Positions 49,301 to 58,450 of a DNA stretch of 64,000 nucleotides are shown in pieces. The stretch is from Istiophorus platypterus (Eukaryota > Chordata > Actinopteri > Istiophoriformes > Istiophoridae). The first letter of the stretch is position 1, and every line of letters starts with the position of its first letter. Location: the NCBI GenBank assembly GCA_016859345.1, contig CM029124.1, positions 8,058,501-8,122,500 on the forward strand, in the 5' to 3' direction. The notes under the pieces were generated by a model. That model worked only from the letters and a program-made list of their open reading frames with translations, did not search any database and had not been told where the DNA came from. A program made the position numbers and the translations under genes.

Positions 49301-52300
49301 TGGGCCTGGCCTTTTCTTCCTCTATCACAGCCTGAGGACATGAGTTTGCAATCAATCAGGGTTTTCCCAGGCATTGTGAGAGCTTCAAGTGGTAACACTG
49401 TGCTGACAAGGTAGGTTTCATGGAGGAGACAGCGAACTGAAAATTACAGCACTGGGATCGGCCAAAAAAAGCATCAGGGAGAAAATGAGGCAAAAAGGAC
49501 AAATTCAGCAAAGACAGGGCTAGAATTCAAGGATTTTTAATGATAAAATACAGAAAATGGCGGAATATTTGTATTCTTTTCCCCGAGAGTGCCTTCTAAA
49601 AGCACTGGAACTTTCTTCTCTCTACTGGAGGTACCTCTGAAGTCTATAAAGTCTATAAAGTGGAATGATGATCATTTACTTGCTTTGGCAAATTTACTGA
49701 ATAAATGTATTAATTCTTGCAGCTCTTCTTGTAAATATGGATTTCAACTTATTTCCTCTTGTTTCTTTTTGTTGTGTTTTACAGAGCAAACAACTCAGAG
49801 TGATCAAGAAAACAATTATCAAGTTGATAAATATTGAATTTAACCACTAGTTGCAGCCCTAATTGCCTTTAGTGGAAGGTAAACAGAGCATTTATTTAGA
49901 CCATCTCCATTCTTACCTATTCCCTCCTTTAAAATGTGGCTTTGTTCTTTTAACAATTTTTTGGTCCAGATCCATATGTAAAAAATATTTTTCTTCTATA
50001 TTAAGTTTAGAAAGAGAGAGAGAGAGGCAGGGACTCTTACTTACAGCTACATTAGACATGTTATACAAGCTTGTCAATAGACACTAATGTGACAGGAAAT
50101 AGATAAACACTTTACCTCCTCTTCGTGAATCCCTTCATCTGGTGAGGGCGTGAGACTGGAGTTTGAGGCCATGGTCCTGGGAAGCAATTCATCATCCAGG
50201 TCTTCGGGCTTGACTAAACGAGGCCTCTGCTTATGCCGAAAAATGGGGACATCTTCTATGCCACTCAAGCCTTTGGATAACAAGGACAAAGTAGAGAGAC
50301 AAAGACAAAATTACACTGTTAGATAACACATGGTAGTGTGCAGACGATGAGTATAAAGTGAGTTGGAAGAAAAGAATCTGGAGGAGGGTTATGTGCTAAG
50401 ACCAAAATCTGCTTCTATATGGAACAAGTTTTATCCAAATAAGTTTATGTGAGAAAAAGACTATTGTTTGGCGTTAAAGAGAAAGAGATATGCCCTAAAT
50501 GGGTCAAATTGTGGACAGGAATCTTTCCAGCATCCTGTGCTGGACTAAATACTTTTACCCACTCCGGTCTACTCATCTAGGTCAAGCTCAAAAATAGCCC
50601 TGCACTGAAAATTACAAAGGGCCGGCAAAAGGACATATGAAAAGGAACTTACAAGGAGGGTGTTTTCACGTTTGTGTTCTCGGTCATTTAAATGTTACTG
50701 TGAAAGACTTCCTTTCTGTCATTAGTGAGTGAGCTTAACCACAAATAATGGATTGTGTTTGTAGCATTAGTTTTAAGACTACATCAGACAATTATCTTGA
50801 TTAATCTGCAAATTATGTTATTGATTACTTGTTTTGTCTATAAAATGAATCAATCAGAATTTGCCAAAGCTCTAGATGACATCTTAAAATACCCTGTTAT
50901 GTCAGGCCACTGGTCCAAAATTCAAAGATATTAAGTTAATTCACACAGTTTAAGGAAGTCAGAAAAAAAAAAACTTGAAAAGATAGAACCTTCTCAAAAA
51001 TGATTCAGAACAAGTTACTGATAAAACAGTTGCCTATTAATTTTCTGTCTATTGACTAATCACTGCAGCTGTATTTATTTTTTGAGACAAAACTGTATTT
51101 CCGATTCCAAAAATTCAAAGAATGGTACGTCTCAACTTTTAGAGTGTTGTTAACTTTTCATATCTAAACCTGTTCAACAGATCTCTAGGAAGCATTAACA
51201 TAAGGCTACATCTAACAACGATTTTCATTATTAATTAATCTGCTGATTATTTTCTCAATTATATATAGACTACATGTGACAATGACATTTTCCCAAAGCC
51301 CAACGTGGCATCTTCTAAATTTCCACTATTGTCCTACCAACAGTCCAAAACCCCCGAAATATTCAATTTACTACAACATGAGAGAAAGAAAAGCAACTAA
51401 TGATCGAGGACCTGGAACGAAAAAGAACATTTTCGGCTTTTTTGCCTCAAACAGGACAATTTGATTATTTAAAAAAAAGAAAAAGTTGCTCTTTAAAAAC
51501 ATTTTTTGTTGTTCAACTAATCGATGCAGCTCTACATCATTCAAAACCTGTTCTGCCTTTAAGATGATCCCAGTTTAGCATAGGTCCATGTGTTCCGGGC
51601 AGAAGGAAATAATTTTCTCACTTCCTTTACAGCTAAATCAGCCTCTGTTGCAGATTAAGATGACACTTGTGAGGTACACATTAAGATTGGCAATCACTTG
51701 GCCATGTACCTGACAGAGAGTCTGCTGAACAGGTAGGACAAGAAGTATTATGCATGGCCCAAATACTGAACTTATCAGCCACTCAGCTGTACTAAGTTGT
51801 GGCTCCGTAGTGTCTGTCACCACATTCAAACTGGGTTTCTGCAAACCAATGGGACTTGTGGCTTCCAATTTCATTTCCACCCTTGATAAGCACAGGACCT
51901 GTTCCTATCACCGATGTCCACATAAAGTCTAAATATTTGGCAAAAATCACCCATCTGAAGAAACCAGTAAAGGGACAAAAGTGCAAAGGATTGATATGAG
52001 CTCCTGTCACTACGAATGCTATATAAAAGCATGTACTACAAATTCGTGAAAGGGCAGCGGCAATGCTGTGCTTCTGTCTGAAGAGCTGCTGTAAGCACTG
52101 GCCAGTTGTAGTAATCTGCTCGCCACACAAATTAGCCCTGCACATTTCCTCAATCTGTGGCAGTGCAGGTTCCCATCAAGCCCAGAGCAGCACTCAGCAG
52201 GATGAAGTGGCACAGACTGCAGCCACAGAGGGGGCCCACACAAAGACACTATTCTGCTGGGACTGCGAGGAGTCTGTATTGCAGCAGAATGTGCTTGAGA

Positions 52301-54967
52301 GAAAACACACAATAAGCATGCAAGGACACATAACAGCCAGTGGAGAAACCATTAGCTTTGCCGACTACATTTACACTTCATGATGAAGTGGATAATGCAC
52401 CGTCCTGCTCCTCAGCTTGCAGGAAAAGAGGGCATAACTAAAATTAGCCACCTTACTTATAGAGGCACTGAGCTGGTATTAACTAGCCTAAATGTTTTCC
52501 TACCCAAACACACAATTTATTAAAGGATGAGGCTTCTGTGCAGTACATCATACACAAAGCATAAAGCGTCGCACATGAACACACAGCGGCCTTGCATCCC
52601 TTCCAGTCCAGACTGGCATCTAGCTTTAACTATACATGGGCAAGGATATTGCATGTCTATGCAAGCTAGCCTACATCTCAGCCCTGCGTTCCAAATCAGT
52701 TCTCCTTTCCCCTGACTCCTGCACTATATCTGAGGCAGACTTTGATAAGGCCATGGTCCACTTAAAGCAAAGCAGCTGTCTAAATATGGGAGGTTTCACA
52801 CTTTAAAAGGGGCAGTGTCTCTGGCTTCTTTTTTAAAAAGTGATTTAGAGGAGAAATGAAGAAATGAACAAACCTTTGGGAGTAAAGTTACATCATACAA
52901 AGAAAATATGTTACAGCAAGGTAGTCCAAGATATTCAGCAAGCAATATTATGCAAAAATATTTGCTGATGGCCTGTTGGTTACAAAATGTGAAATTTTTA
53001 TTTGGGTCGTGAGAGGGAACACTGGCACTTTAAGGGTTTGGAAAGCAGGGACAATCTATGCAAAAATCTCCTCTCTACTTTGCAACACTGACCATTAGTG
53101 CCAGAGCTTCTTGAGCAGGGTTTCAACATGCACCTTTAGCTTTGTGACATCCAGCCTATGCATTTTAACAATTTTAGAAGAAAACCCTTTCAGTGACCAA
53201 GCAGCATTTGTTTATTTTATGTCAAAAGAACAAGACTGCAGAGGCCTAGACTATGAAAGAGAGCAAGGACTCCACTGTAGCTTATTAGGATGCAGGTACA
53301 CTGACTTCCCTGCACACCAGAGCCAAAAGACAACATGACTCGGCCTCTCTGGACACGAGTCAAGGAGGGCAACTGTTCAGTTGCGGCAAACAGACCAAGG
53401 ACAAAGTGCAGATTAAGAGCAGCTGCAATAAGTGAATGATGTTGCCACAGAGGCAGCTGTCCTGTACGAAAGTAGACAAAAGGGTTATCATGATAAGGGA
53501 CTCCATATCAAAGCAATTAGCCTTGGAGACAGACTATTTACTGTTTTCTTACCAGTCATGACAAGATTGAGAGGATTGTAACAATAACAGACTAAACCCG
53601 AGAGTATGCAGGAGCACATTTTCCTTTCACAAGTTCTATTTCTCTGTCATACAGGCTAGTAAAAGATTGTCAATGCAGAGTATATTTTACTATACTACTA
53701 GAGGAAAAACAAACAGGTTCAAGGACAAGAACAGCGCTATGAGGGGGAAATCGCTCCGAATGACAACCATCATTCTGATTTAAAAAAAAAAAACAAAAAA
53801 CCTTAAAAGTACATAGACCTCTATGCAAGAACAGCCAGCATAATGAGTGATGTGTTATTTTTTGTGATTTAAAGTCATGTTCACAATCATTCAAGTCAGT
53901 CTCAAAACAGATTTGATTAGTTATCACAGGAAACAGTCCCGTCCTGTTTCCTGTTTCAGTGTAAGTGATGTGGGACAAAATCCAAAGTCCTCAATCTGAG
54001 AACAAATGTATGCTGAAGTTGATCTCAAGTTAATTGGGCTTCAGCAGTCTGAGATAGTCAAGACAAACATATTTTCCATTTACAATCTTATTAGTATACT
54101 TTTGTGAAATTTGCTCTGTGTATTCCCGCAGATGGTTCCTCTGTTAGGCTGCAGTGAAGAGGAAGTAACAAATGGGGAATTTTTTCACTAAAAATATCCC
54201 GATTTAGAAACATACTATGGTTCCAAGGAACAGCGTTTTTCATTACCAAATTAATCTGTCCATTTTTTTTTACTTGATCAAGCAGTTCATTACGTCTACA
54301 TAATCATTAAATTTAAAAATGCCTGTAATAACAAAAGTCTCTATTAGTTTTACTTTCAAAAAGGAAAGTATAATACCCTCGTAACTGAGAAGCTAGACAC
54401 AGCAAATGTCTTGACAAACAAAACAAAAACCGTGTTTCGATTAATTGTCTATGGATCAACCAATCAATTAATCAAGTAATTACTGCAAATCATACCCACT
54501 TAATTAGTCTAACTCAGACTGCTAAATCCCTATATTAGCTTCAGTTAAACTTTTAAATAAACTGGTAGTGAGGCTGGTAGACTTTGTCTGCCATCATTTA
54601 CGCTGAAGGTGCATAATGAAGGGATCGTGTAATGGCCAGTATGATCAGAGGAGGAATGATTAGAGCAAATAAAAGCTGTTCCACTGTGCATGTGAGAACC
54701 TTCACGCTTTCTTCAGGACAGACTTGTAAGATTGTGACCTGATCCTTTGAACAACTGCCTGTTTTGATCCGACTGTAAATCTGCATATACACACTGCAGA
54801 ACAGGGCATTTCGTTGCATATTCAGAGGACGAAATTAGCCTCGCAATTACGTAGATAAGTCATCTGGCGAACTGAACTGACTAATAATAGATTATTTAAA
54901 AATATCCGAGTCATTAGTGGGATGAGGAGATTATCATACTGTACGTGTCGTTTGTGTTTGTGTTTGT

Positions 54968-55000
<33 letters not shown>

Positions 55001-55937
55001 GACCGAAAACCCCCCTTAAAGACAACTGGTCCGACATTGACTGTTTGTTTTTTAAAGTTCACGACCGATGCAGCTCAAGCTAATCCACGATGCCCGCGAC
55101 CAGGGCCAGGTTCGGCGGCGGGGGAGCCCCCGGACGGGCCGCCGGTTCGTCCGTGGCCCGGGAGCCGGTTCGTCCGTGGCCCGGGAGCCGGTTCGTCCGT
55201 GGCCCAGGAGCCCCAGGACGAGCCCCCGGACGAGCCGCCGGTTCGTCCGTGGAGCCGCCGGTTCCTCCGTGGCCCAGGAGCCCCGGACCGTTCGCCGGTT
55301 CCTCCGTGGCCCAGGCGCCGGTTCCTCCGTGGCCCAGGCGCCGGTTCCTCCGTGGCCCAGGCGCCGGTTCCTCCGTGGCCCGGCTGAAAGTGATCGCCCG
55401 GGACGAAACGAGCCGACAGGTGTCGCGTTTGAATTTCGTATCCGGGTCAGAATCAGCTTTTCAGCCCGAGTAACGGAGGGACCATGTTTACACACAAGAG
55501 CCAGCGCCGAGTGTCAACATTTATTCCTCATCCGCCTCTTTCTCTCTTTATTTATCTTTATTTTTCTTTGATTCGGTTTAAGCTGCGTGTTTTTCCTTCT
55601 CATTTTTCTGTTTCTCCGTTTTTTTTTTTTCCTTTTTGTCAGAGCTCTGCCAGGGGCGCTGCGAGCCGCGGGACGCTGCGGGTCCGCCACCGAAAACACA
55701 ACGCTGGCTAACGGGGGGGAAAGCGAGAGTTTGGCCGAGGACAAAGACGACCGGCACGGGAACGGCTCCGCGCTACGACCCCCCCCTCCCTCCGCCGCGG
55801 CTCCGCGCCCCTCCGTCGGCCCCGCCGCCGCCCGCCGGCCCGGCGGGGTCGCCTCCGCTCCTACCTTCGTCCGCGGCTCTGCTTTTGCGGCTGGACTCGA
55901 AGTGATTCCTGCTCCTCAACCCGCTCACCTCCGCCAT
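40230..55937 (-). CDS. atl2: Atlastin-2, dynamin-like ER fusion GTPase, 14 exons
   Basis: Membrane-anchored GTPase of ER tubules whose G domains dimerise in trans to drive homotypic fusion into three-way junctions. Joined exons give 609 residues (distal last exon) or 615 (proximal); human ATL2 has 583. Order: variable N-terminus (1-about 85); G domain with P-loop GAFRKGKS (127-134, Arg130 being the conserved catalytic arginine), switch I region RGGCERETTG, DTQG (199-202) and the guanine-specifying RD (270-271); three-helix middle domain (about 365-490); transmembrane hairpin (about 501-548); amphipathic tail helix (about 549-571). The distal C-terminus VLKPLSEHYMEDNVRQ matches ATL2, not ATL1 or ATL3. 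All introns are GT-AG with matching phases, and nothing is disrupted. The start ATG has context AAGATGG and lies in a CpG island. Confidence 0.95.
40860..40997 (-). CDS. atl2: atl2 alternative last exon 14a (proximal)
   Basis: Acceptor TGCTGTCCTCTTAG joins in frame after LWEQ and encodes 45 residues (571-615), starting VLSKLLEPVTSRLAWPASLL, with a hydrophobic/basic middle and the end NNNYKKTN, then TAG. KKTN fits the KKXX dilysine pattern. The first residues VL match exon 14b, and the open frame ends about where a short terminal exon would. I treat it as an alternative C-terminus; vertebrate ATL2 is known to have C-terminal isoforms, but I cannot verify the match here. Confidence 0.75.
   Translation of the reverse strand: MLSKLLEPVTSRLAWPASLLRSFPSGATLGLRVLTPLNNNYKKTN
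40998..43573 (-). other. atl2: atl2 intron 13
   Basis: No further exon recognised. Holds a G-rich tract (42,054-42,093) and, around 42,950-43,110, TATCTGATCGTTTATTTATC with TGGCTCCAGCTTCTGAAACG, resembling the dispersed AATCGATT-type repeat in inverted orientation. Confidence 0.6.
42054..42093 (+). repeat. G-rich tract, potential G-quadruplex
   Basis: Runs of six, seven, six and nine G separated by one- or few-base loops (TGGTGGTGGT, T). It meets the usual G3+ loop pattern on the plus strand; the atl2 pre-mRNA would carry the C-rich complement. Confidence 0.7.
43574..44005 (-). CDS. atl2: atl2 exon 13 (helical bundle, membrane hairpin, amphipathic helix)
   Basis: Residues 427-570, the largest exon (432 bases). 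CGGDKPYIAPADLER opens the rest of the middle domain; RSVKKMGGDEF and KHNDGKNIFYAARTPATLF precede the hairpin (about 501-548), whose turn is near GVTGFIGLNTL. YVKYSGEFREVG leads into the amphipathic helix ending ETLWEQ. The donor CAG|GTGGGT is joined to either of two last exons, both starting in phase 0. Confidence 0.97.
44346..44417 (-). CDS. atl2: atl2 exon 12
   Basis: Residues 403-426, ATAEANNLTAVAGAKDLYG and KNMEL, in the middle domain. 72 bases, phase 0. Acceptor TGTTTCTCAG, donor CTG|GTAAGG. Confidence 0.96.
44542..44598 (-). CDS. atl2: atl2 exon 11
   Basis: Residues 384-402, AYIKIYQGEELPHPKSMLQ, identical to the human segment. 57 bases, phase 0. Confidence 0.97.
45133..45260 (-). CDS. 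atl2: atl2 exon 10 (linker to middle domain)
   Basis: Residues 341-383. IDGDFKRELAELVPLLLAPE and GGNKVTCRDLLEYFK cover the end of the G domain and the start of the helical bundle. Donor AAG|GTCCTG is weak at +3 to +6. Confidence 0.96.
45361..45499 (-). CDS. atl2: atl2 exon 9
   Basis: Residues 295-340 plus one base. NQHEELQNVRKHIHSCF and CFLLPHPGLKVATNP are hallmark atlastin segments. Donor AGAG|GTACTA. Confidence 0.97.
45813..45905 (-). CDS. atl2: atl2 exon 8 (RD motif)
   Basis: Residues 264-294. SLMFLIRDWSYPYEHDYG; R270-D271 is the atlastin RD pair replacing the TKxD guanine motif. Ends FLERRLQ. 93 bases, phase 0. Confidence 0.97.
46260..46316 (-). CDS. atl2: atl2 exon 7
   Basis: Residues 245-263, LFTEYGRLAMEEIYLKPFQ; one difference from the human protein by eye. 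57 bases, phase 0. Acceptor CATATGTAG, donor CAG|GTAGTG. Confidence 0.96.
46416..46466 (-). CDS. atl2: atl2 exon 6
   Basis: Residues 228-244, VYNLSQNIQEDDLQHLQ, identical to human ATL2. 51 bases, phase 0. Donor CAG|GTTGGT. Confidence 0.97.
46566..46670 (-). CDS. atl2: atl2 exon 5 (switch II, DTQG)
   Basis: Residues 193-227. VAVLLVDTQGAFDSQST; the residue before DTQG is Val198 where the human protein has Met. Ends ALSTMTSSVQ. Acceptor GTCCCAACAG, donor CAG|GTGAGA. Confidence 0.97.
46912..47046 (-). CDS. atl2: atl2 exon 4 (switch I)
   Basis: Residues 148-192. SWIGGDDEPLTGFTWRGG and CERETTGIQIW are near-identical to human ATL2 and include the switch I threonines. Ends KPDGSK; donor AAG|GTAGAT. 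Confidence 0.97.
47047..49118 (-). other. atl2: atl2 intron 3
   Basis: AT-rich with A-runs and no exon seen on either strand. Confidence 0.7.
49119..49331 (-). CDS. atl2: atl2 exon 3 (P-loop)
   Basis: Residues 77-147. RPIQIVLANEDEHSFELD begins the G domain; VVVSVAGAFRKGKSF holds the P-loop and the catalytic arginine; LLDFMLRYM follows. 213 bases, phase 0 at both ends. Acceptor ATGTCCTCAG, donor CAG|GTGAGA. Confidence 0.97.
49332..50115 (-). other. atl2 intron 2 with a decayed dispersed repeat
   Basis: Contains TTAATTCTTGCAGCTCTTC (about 49,711) and, nearby, AATTATCAAGTTGATAAATATTGAATTTAACCACTAGTTGCAGCCCTAA-type wording in broken form, consistent with remnants of the AATCGATT repeat family. 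A GAGAGAG run lies at about 50,008-50,024. Confidence 0.45.
50116..50270 (-). CDS. atl2: atl2 exon 2 (variable N-terminal region)
   Basis: Residues 25-76, hydrophilic and acidic, e.g. KPEDLDDELLP and SPDEGIHEEE. Little similarity to human ATL2 is expected here; the exon is supported by acceptor TTATCCAAAG, donor GAG|GTAAAG and exact phase agreement with exons 1 and 3. Confidence 0.85.
50770..51535. repeat. Two decayed copies of a dispersed percomorph repeat
   Basis: Copy one (about 50,800-51,075) contains TTGTTTTGTCTATAAAATG, AAATTCAAAGATATTAAGTT and GACTAATCACTGCAGCTGTA. Copy two (about 51,220-51,535) contains ATTAATTAATCTGCTGATTA, CCCAAAGCCCAACGTGGCAT and CAACTAATCGATGCAGCTCTA. Both follow the order of a family I recognise from many percomorph introns, ending in an ATTAATCG-type block plus TGCAGCTCTA. 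Family name not known to me. Confidence 0.65.
55142..55386. repeat. 23-base GC-rich minisatellite in atl2 intron 1
   Basis: Nine copies of CCGGTTCSTCCGTGG start at 55,142, 55,165, 55,188, 55,238, 55,258, 55,295, 55,318, 55,341 and 55,364. The spacing is 23 bases within the first three and last four copies. The first block has CGTCC, the second CCTCC. As 23 is not a multiple of three, the frame rotates with each copy, yet no frame meets a stop, which yields long spurious Arg/Pro/Gly open frames on both strands. Confidence 0.95.
55865..55937 (-). CDS. atl2: atl2 exon 1, start codon
   Basis: MAEVSGLRSRNHFESSRK, ending with one base of Gly25; donor GAAG|GTAGGA. The alternative donor GAG|GTGAGC, twelve bases into the coding part, is also a good site and would remove most of this exon; it is phase 0 whereas exon 2 needs one leading base, so its use would break the frame. 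Confidence 0.85.
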
Positions 55938-55941
55938 CTTG
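55930..55941 (-). promoter_or_regulatory. atl2: YY1-type motif over the atl2 start codon
   Basis: On the atl2 strand the sequence is CCAAGATGGCGG. AAGATGGCGGC-type sites at start codons of CpG-island genes are the classical downstream YY1 element, which also gives a strong Kozak context (A at -3, G at +4). Confidence 0.6.
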
Positions 55942-55963
55942 GATTACTGGACTCTAACGTGGC

Positions 55964-55971
55964 TGACGTCA
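55964..55971. promoter_or_regulatory. atl2: Palindromic CRE (TGACGTCA)
   Basis: A perfect full-length CREB/ATF site 27 bases upstream of the atl2 ATG. A second ACGT core lies six bases away in TAACGTGG (55,956-55,963), so two ACGT cores are closely spaced. Confidence 0.65.
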
Positions 55972-56242
55972 GAGGAGCCGCTCTCTTCTCACGCCGCGGC
56001 TCGCGCCGCCCCCGACGCTTCCGCAGCTTCGGCGGCTAAAACCGCGAAGGCTCGTTCATCTCTCTTTGTCTTTTTCGTTAAATTTCACTCTTATTTACGT
56101 TTTCGCGGTTTTAAAAACGCGCGTATTCTTTGCAAAGTAAACTACCACACAACATTAAAGTGCTTCCAGTAGCCTGTAGTCAGGGGCGTAACAAAAAAAA
56201 CGCCATCCCTTCAAGATAAGTATTAATATATACAATAATATA

Positions 56243-56310
56243 GCTAATATTGCTATTGCTAATATTGCTATTGCTAATATTGCTATTGCTAATATTGCTA
56301 TTGCTAATAT
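56243..56310. repeat. 15-base tandem repeat
   Basis: Four and a half perfect copies of GCTAATATTGCTATT. Confidence 0.95.
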
Positions 56311-57574
56311 CGCCCTGGGCAGAGAACCAAGTTCATGTCCACAGTAGTTTTTTGTTTTATTTTTTTAAACATGGGAATAATGGAAATGCATTTATCTTTT
56401 TTTATACATATATTTAAATGTACTTTTTATGTCTCATTGCCCCAGAAGTTAGACTGACCGGACAGGAGTGGGAGAGCTTCAGGACTTACTATGAGAAACA
56501 CCAGGTTTTTAACATTTCTACATTGTCGGATTAGCTCATTGATAGCTGTTGGTAAATTTAATGGCAAAAAGCAAAAAAAGAACTTTTTAATGGCTAGTTC
56601 GTCTTTGTTAATTCATTTAAAAACCAATTCACTGTTCACATCTTTGTTTTTATTTTTTAAAAAGCCATTTTATGTGTGTGACCGGCGTAGAAGTAGAGGC
56701 GATAGATAAGCTTGAACTCTGCTAACTTACCTGTTTTGAATAATAGATGTGTTATCTAGGTGTCTGGGATGGTGTCATTTAAATGCAGTACTATAGATTT
56801 TAACTGCTTAATCCCATGGACCGTGTTTGTCCATCACTACAAGCTGGTGTTGTACAGCAAAGTGCTTTTCAAACCCACGATTACTCTAACTCCTGTTTAC
56901 CAAGATGTCAAATAATTCAGGCTGAGTAACATAATGTATATACAGGAAAAAATGATTCACAAGAAAATTTTAAATTTTCATTTAGTGTAATGGGGCCTCT
57001 GTAAAAGCATGATTGTTTCTCAGCGTAAAACCCAACACACCTTCAATAAAGCACAGCATGAGGAGAATATTTAAGTATGTTTTTTAGTGAATACTGTGGG
57101 AAAACTTCAAATCCTCCATTAACATGAATATTTTATAAGTTAAAGCTAGTGCAAATCATAAGTCATAAATTAGTCATGAACTATCAAAAAACTCGGCAAA
57201 CCTGTTTCATTGTCAAGAGAGTCTGGGTGTGTTTTATTTTTAATTAGCTGACATTTGCATCTCCCTGGCAACACAAACAACATAGGCAAACAGTGATTGT
57301 CATCAAATTCTGATTATGATCGATATATTGTTTAATCCTGGTTAGTGCATGGAAATAACTTGCATCACTTTTTTCCATCAGAGCTCATCCATATGAAATC
57401 TCTCATATAGAAAAGTGAGTATCACTTATAGCAAGAGGCTGATAAAGAGAGCGGTCTTTTGGGGCTATAACATAAAATTAACAGTCATCTCAAATTAGTT
57501 ATATGCATAAAACACAAGCTAAGGTTCAAGTGTATTTCAATTGTTTTAAATGACACACTTGCTTTTACTTAACT

Positions 57575-57645
57575 GGGGCTGTGGCAGGTAACATGGGTAG
57601 AGAGCTGAGCTAGACATTACAAGGGTCTCTAGTTGAAATGCATCT
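57575..57645 (+). repeat. Possible tRNA-derived SINE head
   Basis: GGCTGTGGCAGGTAACATGGGTAGAGAGCTGAG followed about 30 bases on by AGTTGAAATGC resembles a degraded A box and B box of a tRNA-like SINE. The matches are loose and no 3' tail is evident. Confidence 0.3.
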
Positions 57646-58317
57646 TGGATTACTGACCTACCAGGATGCATTTGATGTATTTTGCTATTTATTACTTTTT
57701 GGTGTAGATCAATAGTCTCTGTGTTGTTTAATGTCCAGCTAACTGAGGTCAACATTTATTATCCTTTCTGTGTTAGAAAATGACTGAAAACCTGATAGTC
57801 ATTCACAGACGTGTTGGTACGTTGGAGGCTGCAACTTTACTTTTATGACCACAGCATGAGCATCTTTCCCTGCTTTAACTTCTACTGGGTCTTATGGTCA
57901 CGATTTCTTGTCTTCAGAGTAACTGTTGATTTCCATCCCAAGAATGTTAGATTGGAATCTCGGGAAATTGGATCAACTTCCTCAGTGTCCCTTGAGACTC
58001 ACTTTGTTTAGTTTCGGCTTCTCTCCTCTTCACTGTGATAGCTTTTAGCTCTGCATTCTATTTTCTTCTTCCCTACTGATCACAATGAAAAATAGCTCTT
58101 CCACTGCACCATATAAAGCGGTGGTGCTCATAATAATCTTAGAAAACAATGAATTGTTATATAAATACTCATTGAAAGAAGGATTAATAAATAAATAGAG
58201 ATTGTGATCTGTTGTTTTGAGCGACACACATCTGAAATCTGGCACAGACACTGACGTGTCAAATGTCTTTAAAACCGATGACGTTCCCATCAGCCTCAGC
58301 TATATGTTTGTGTTTAG

Positions 58318-58450
58318 TGCTAATGTGAATGCTAATGTGAGCATGCTAACAAACTACAATAGTCAACATGGTCAAGCATGGTGACGTTGGCATTTAGATA
58401 AAAACAAAAACACTGCTCACAGAGCTGGTAGAATAGCTATAGACTCTAGG
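58318..58450 (+). repeat. Dispersed fish repeat with GCTAATGTGAGCATGCTAAC
   Basis: Contains GCTAATGTGAGCATGCTAAC, GACGTTGGCATTTAG, CTGCTCACAGAGCTGGTAGA and ATAGCTATAGACTCTA in the order of a repeat I recognise from numerous percomorph genomes. Degraded and truncated. Confidence 0.6.

Larger units (their letters stand above)
50271..55864 (-). other. atl2: atl2 intron 1
   Basis: 5.6-kb first intron. It carries decayed repeats at 50,770-51,535 and 54,430-54,500, a TG tract (54,965-55,000) and the GC-rich minisatellite next to exon 1. An open frame of 106 codons at 52,063-52,383 (plus) and an overlapping one on the minus strand are unexplained but lack splice or homology support. Confidence 0.7.
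55640..56050 (-). promoter_or_regulatory. atl2: CpG island promoter of atl2
   Basis: Dense CpG around exon 1 on both sides of the ATG, no TATA box, in sharp contrast to AT-rich DNA beyond 56.05 kb. It is the obvious promoter for the minus-strand atl2 transcript. The open frames through it are compositional. Confidence 0.85.

Noticed and set aside
55052..55571. Long Arg/Pro/Gly frames near atl2 exon 1
   Set aside because: Products of a 23-base minisatellite whose frame rotates with each copy; no conserved protein.
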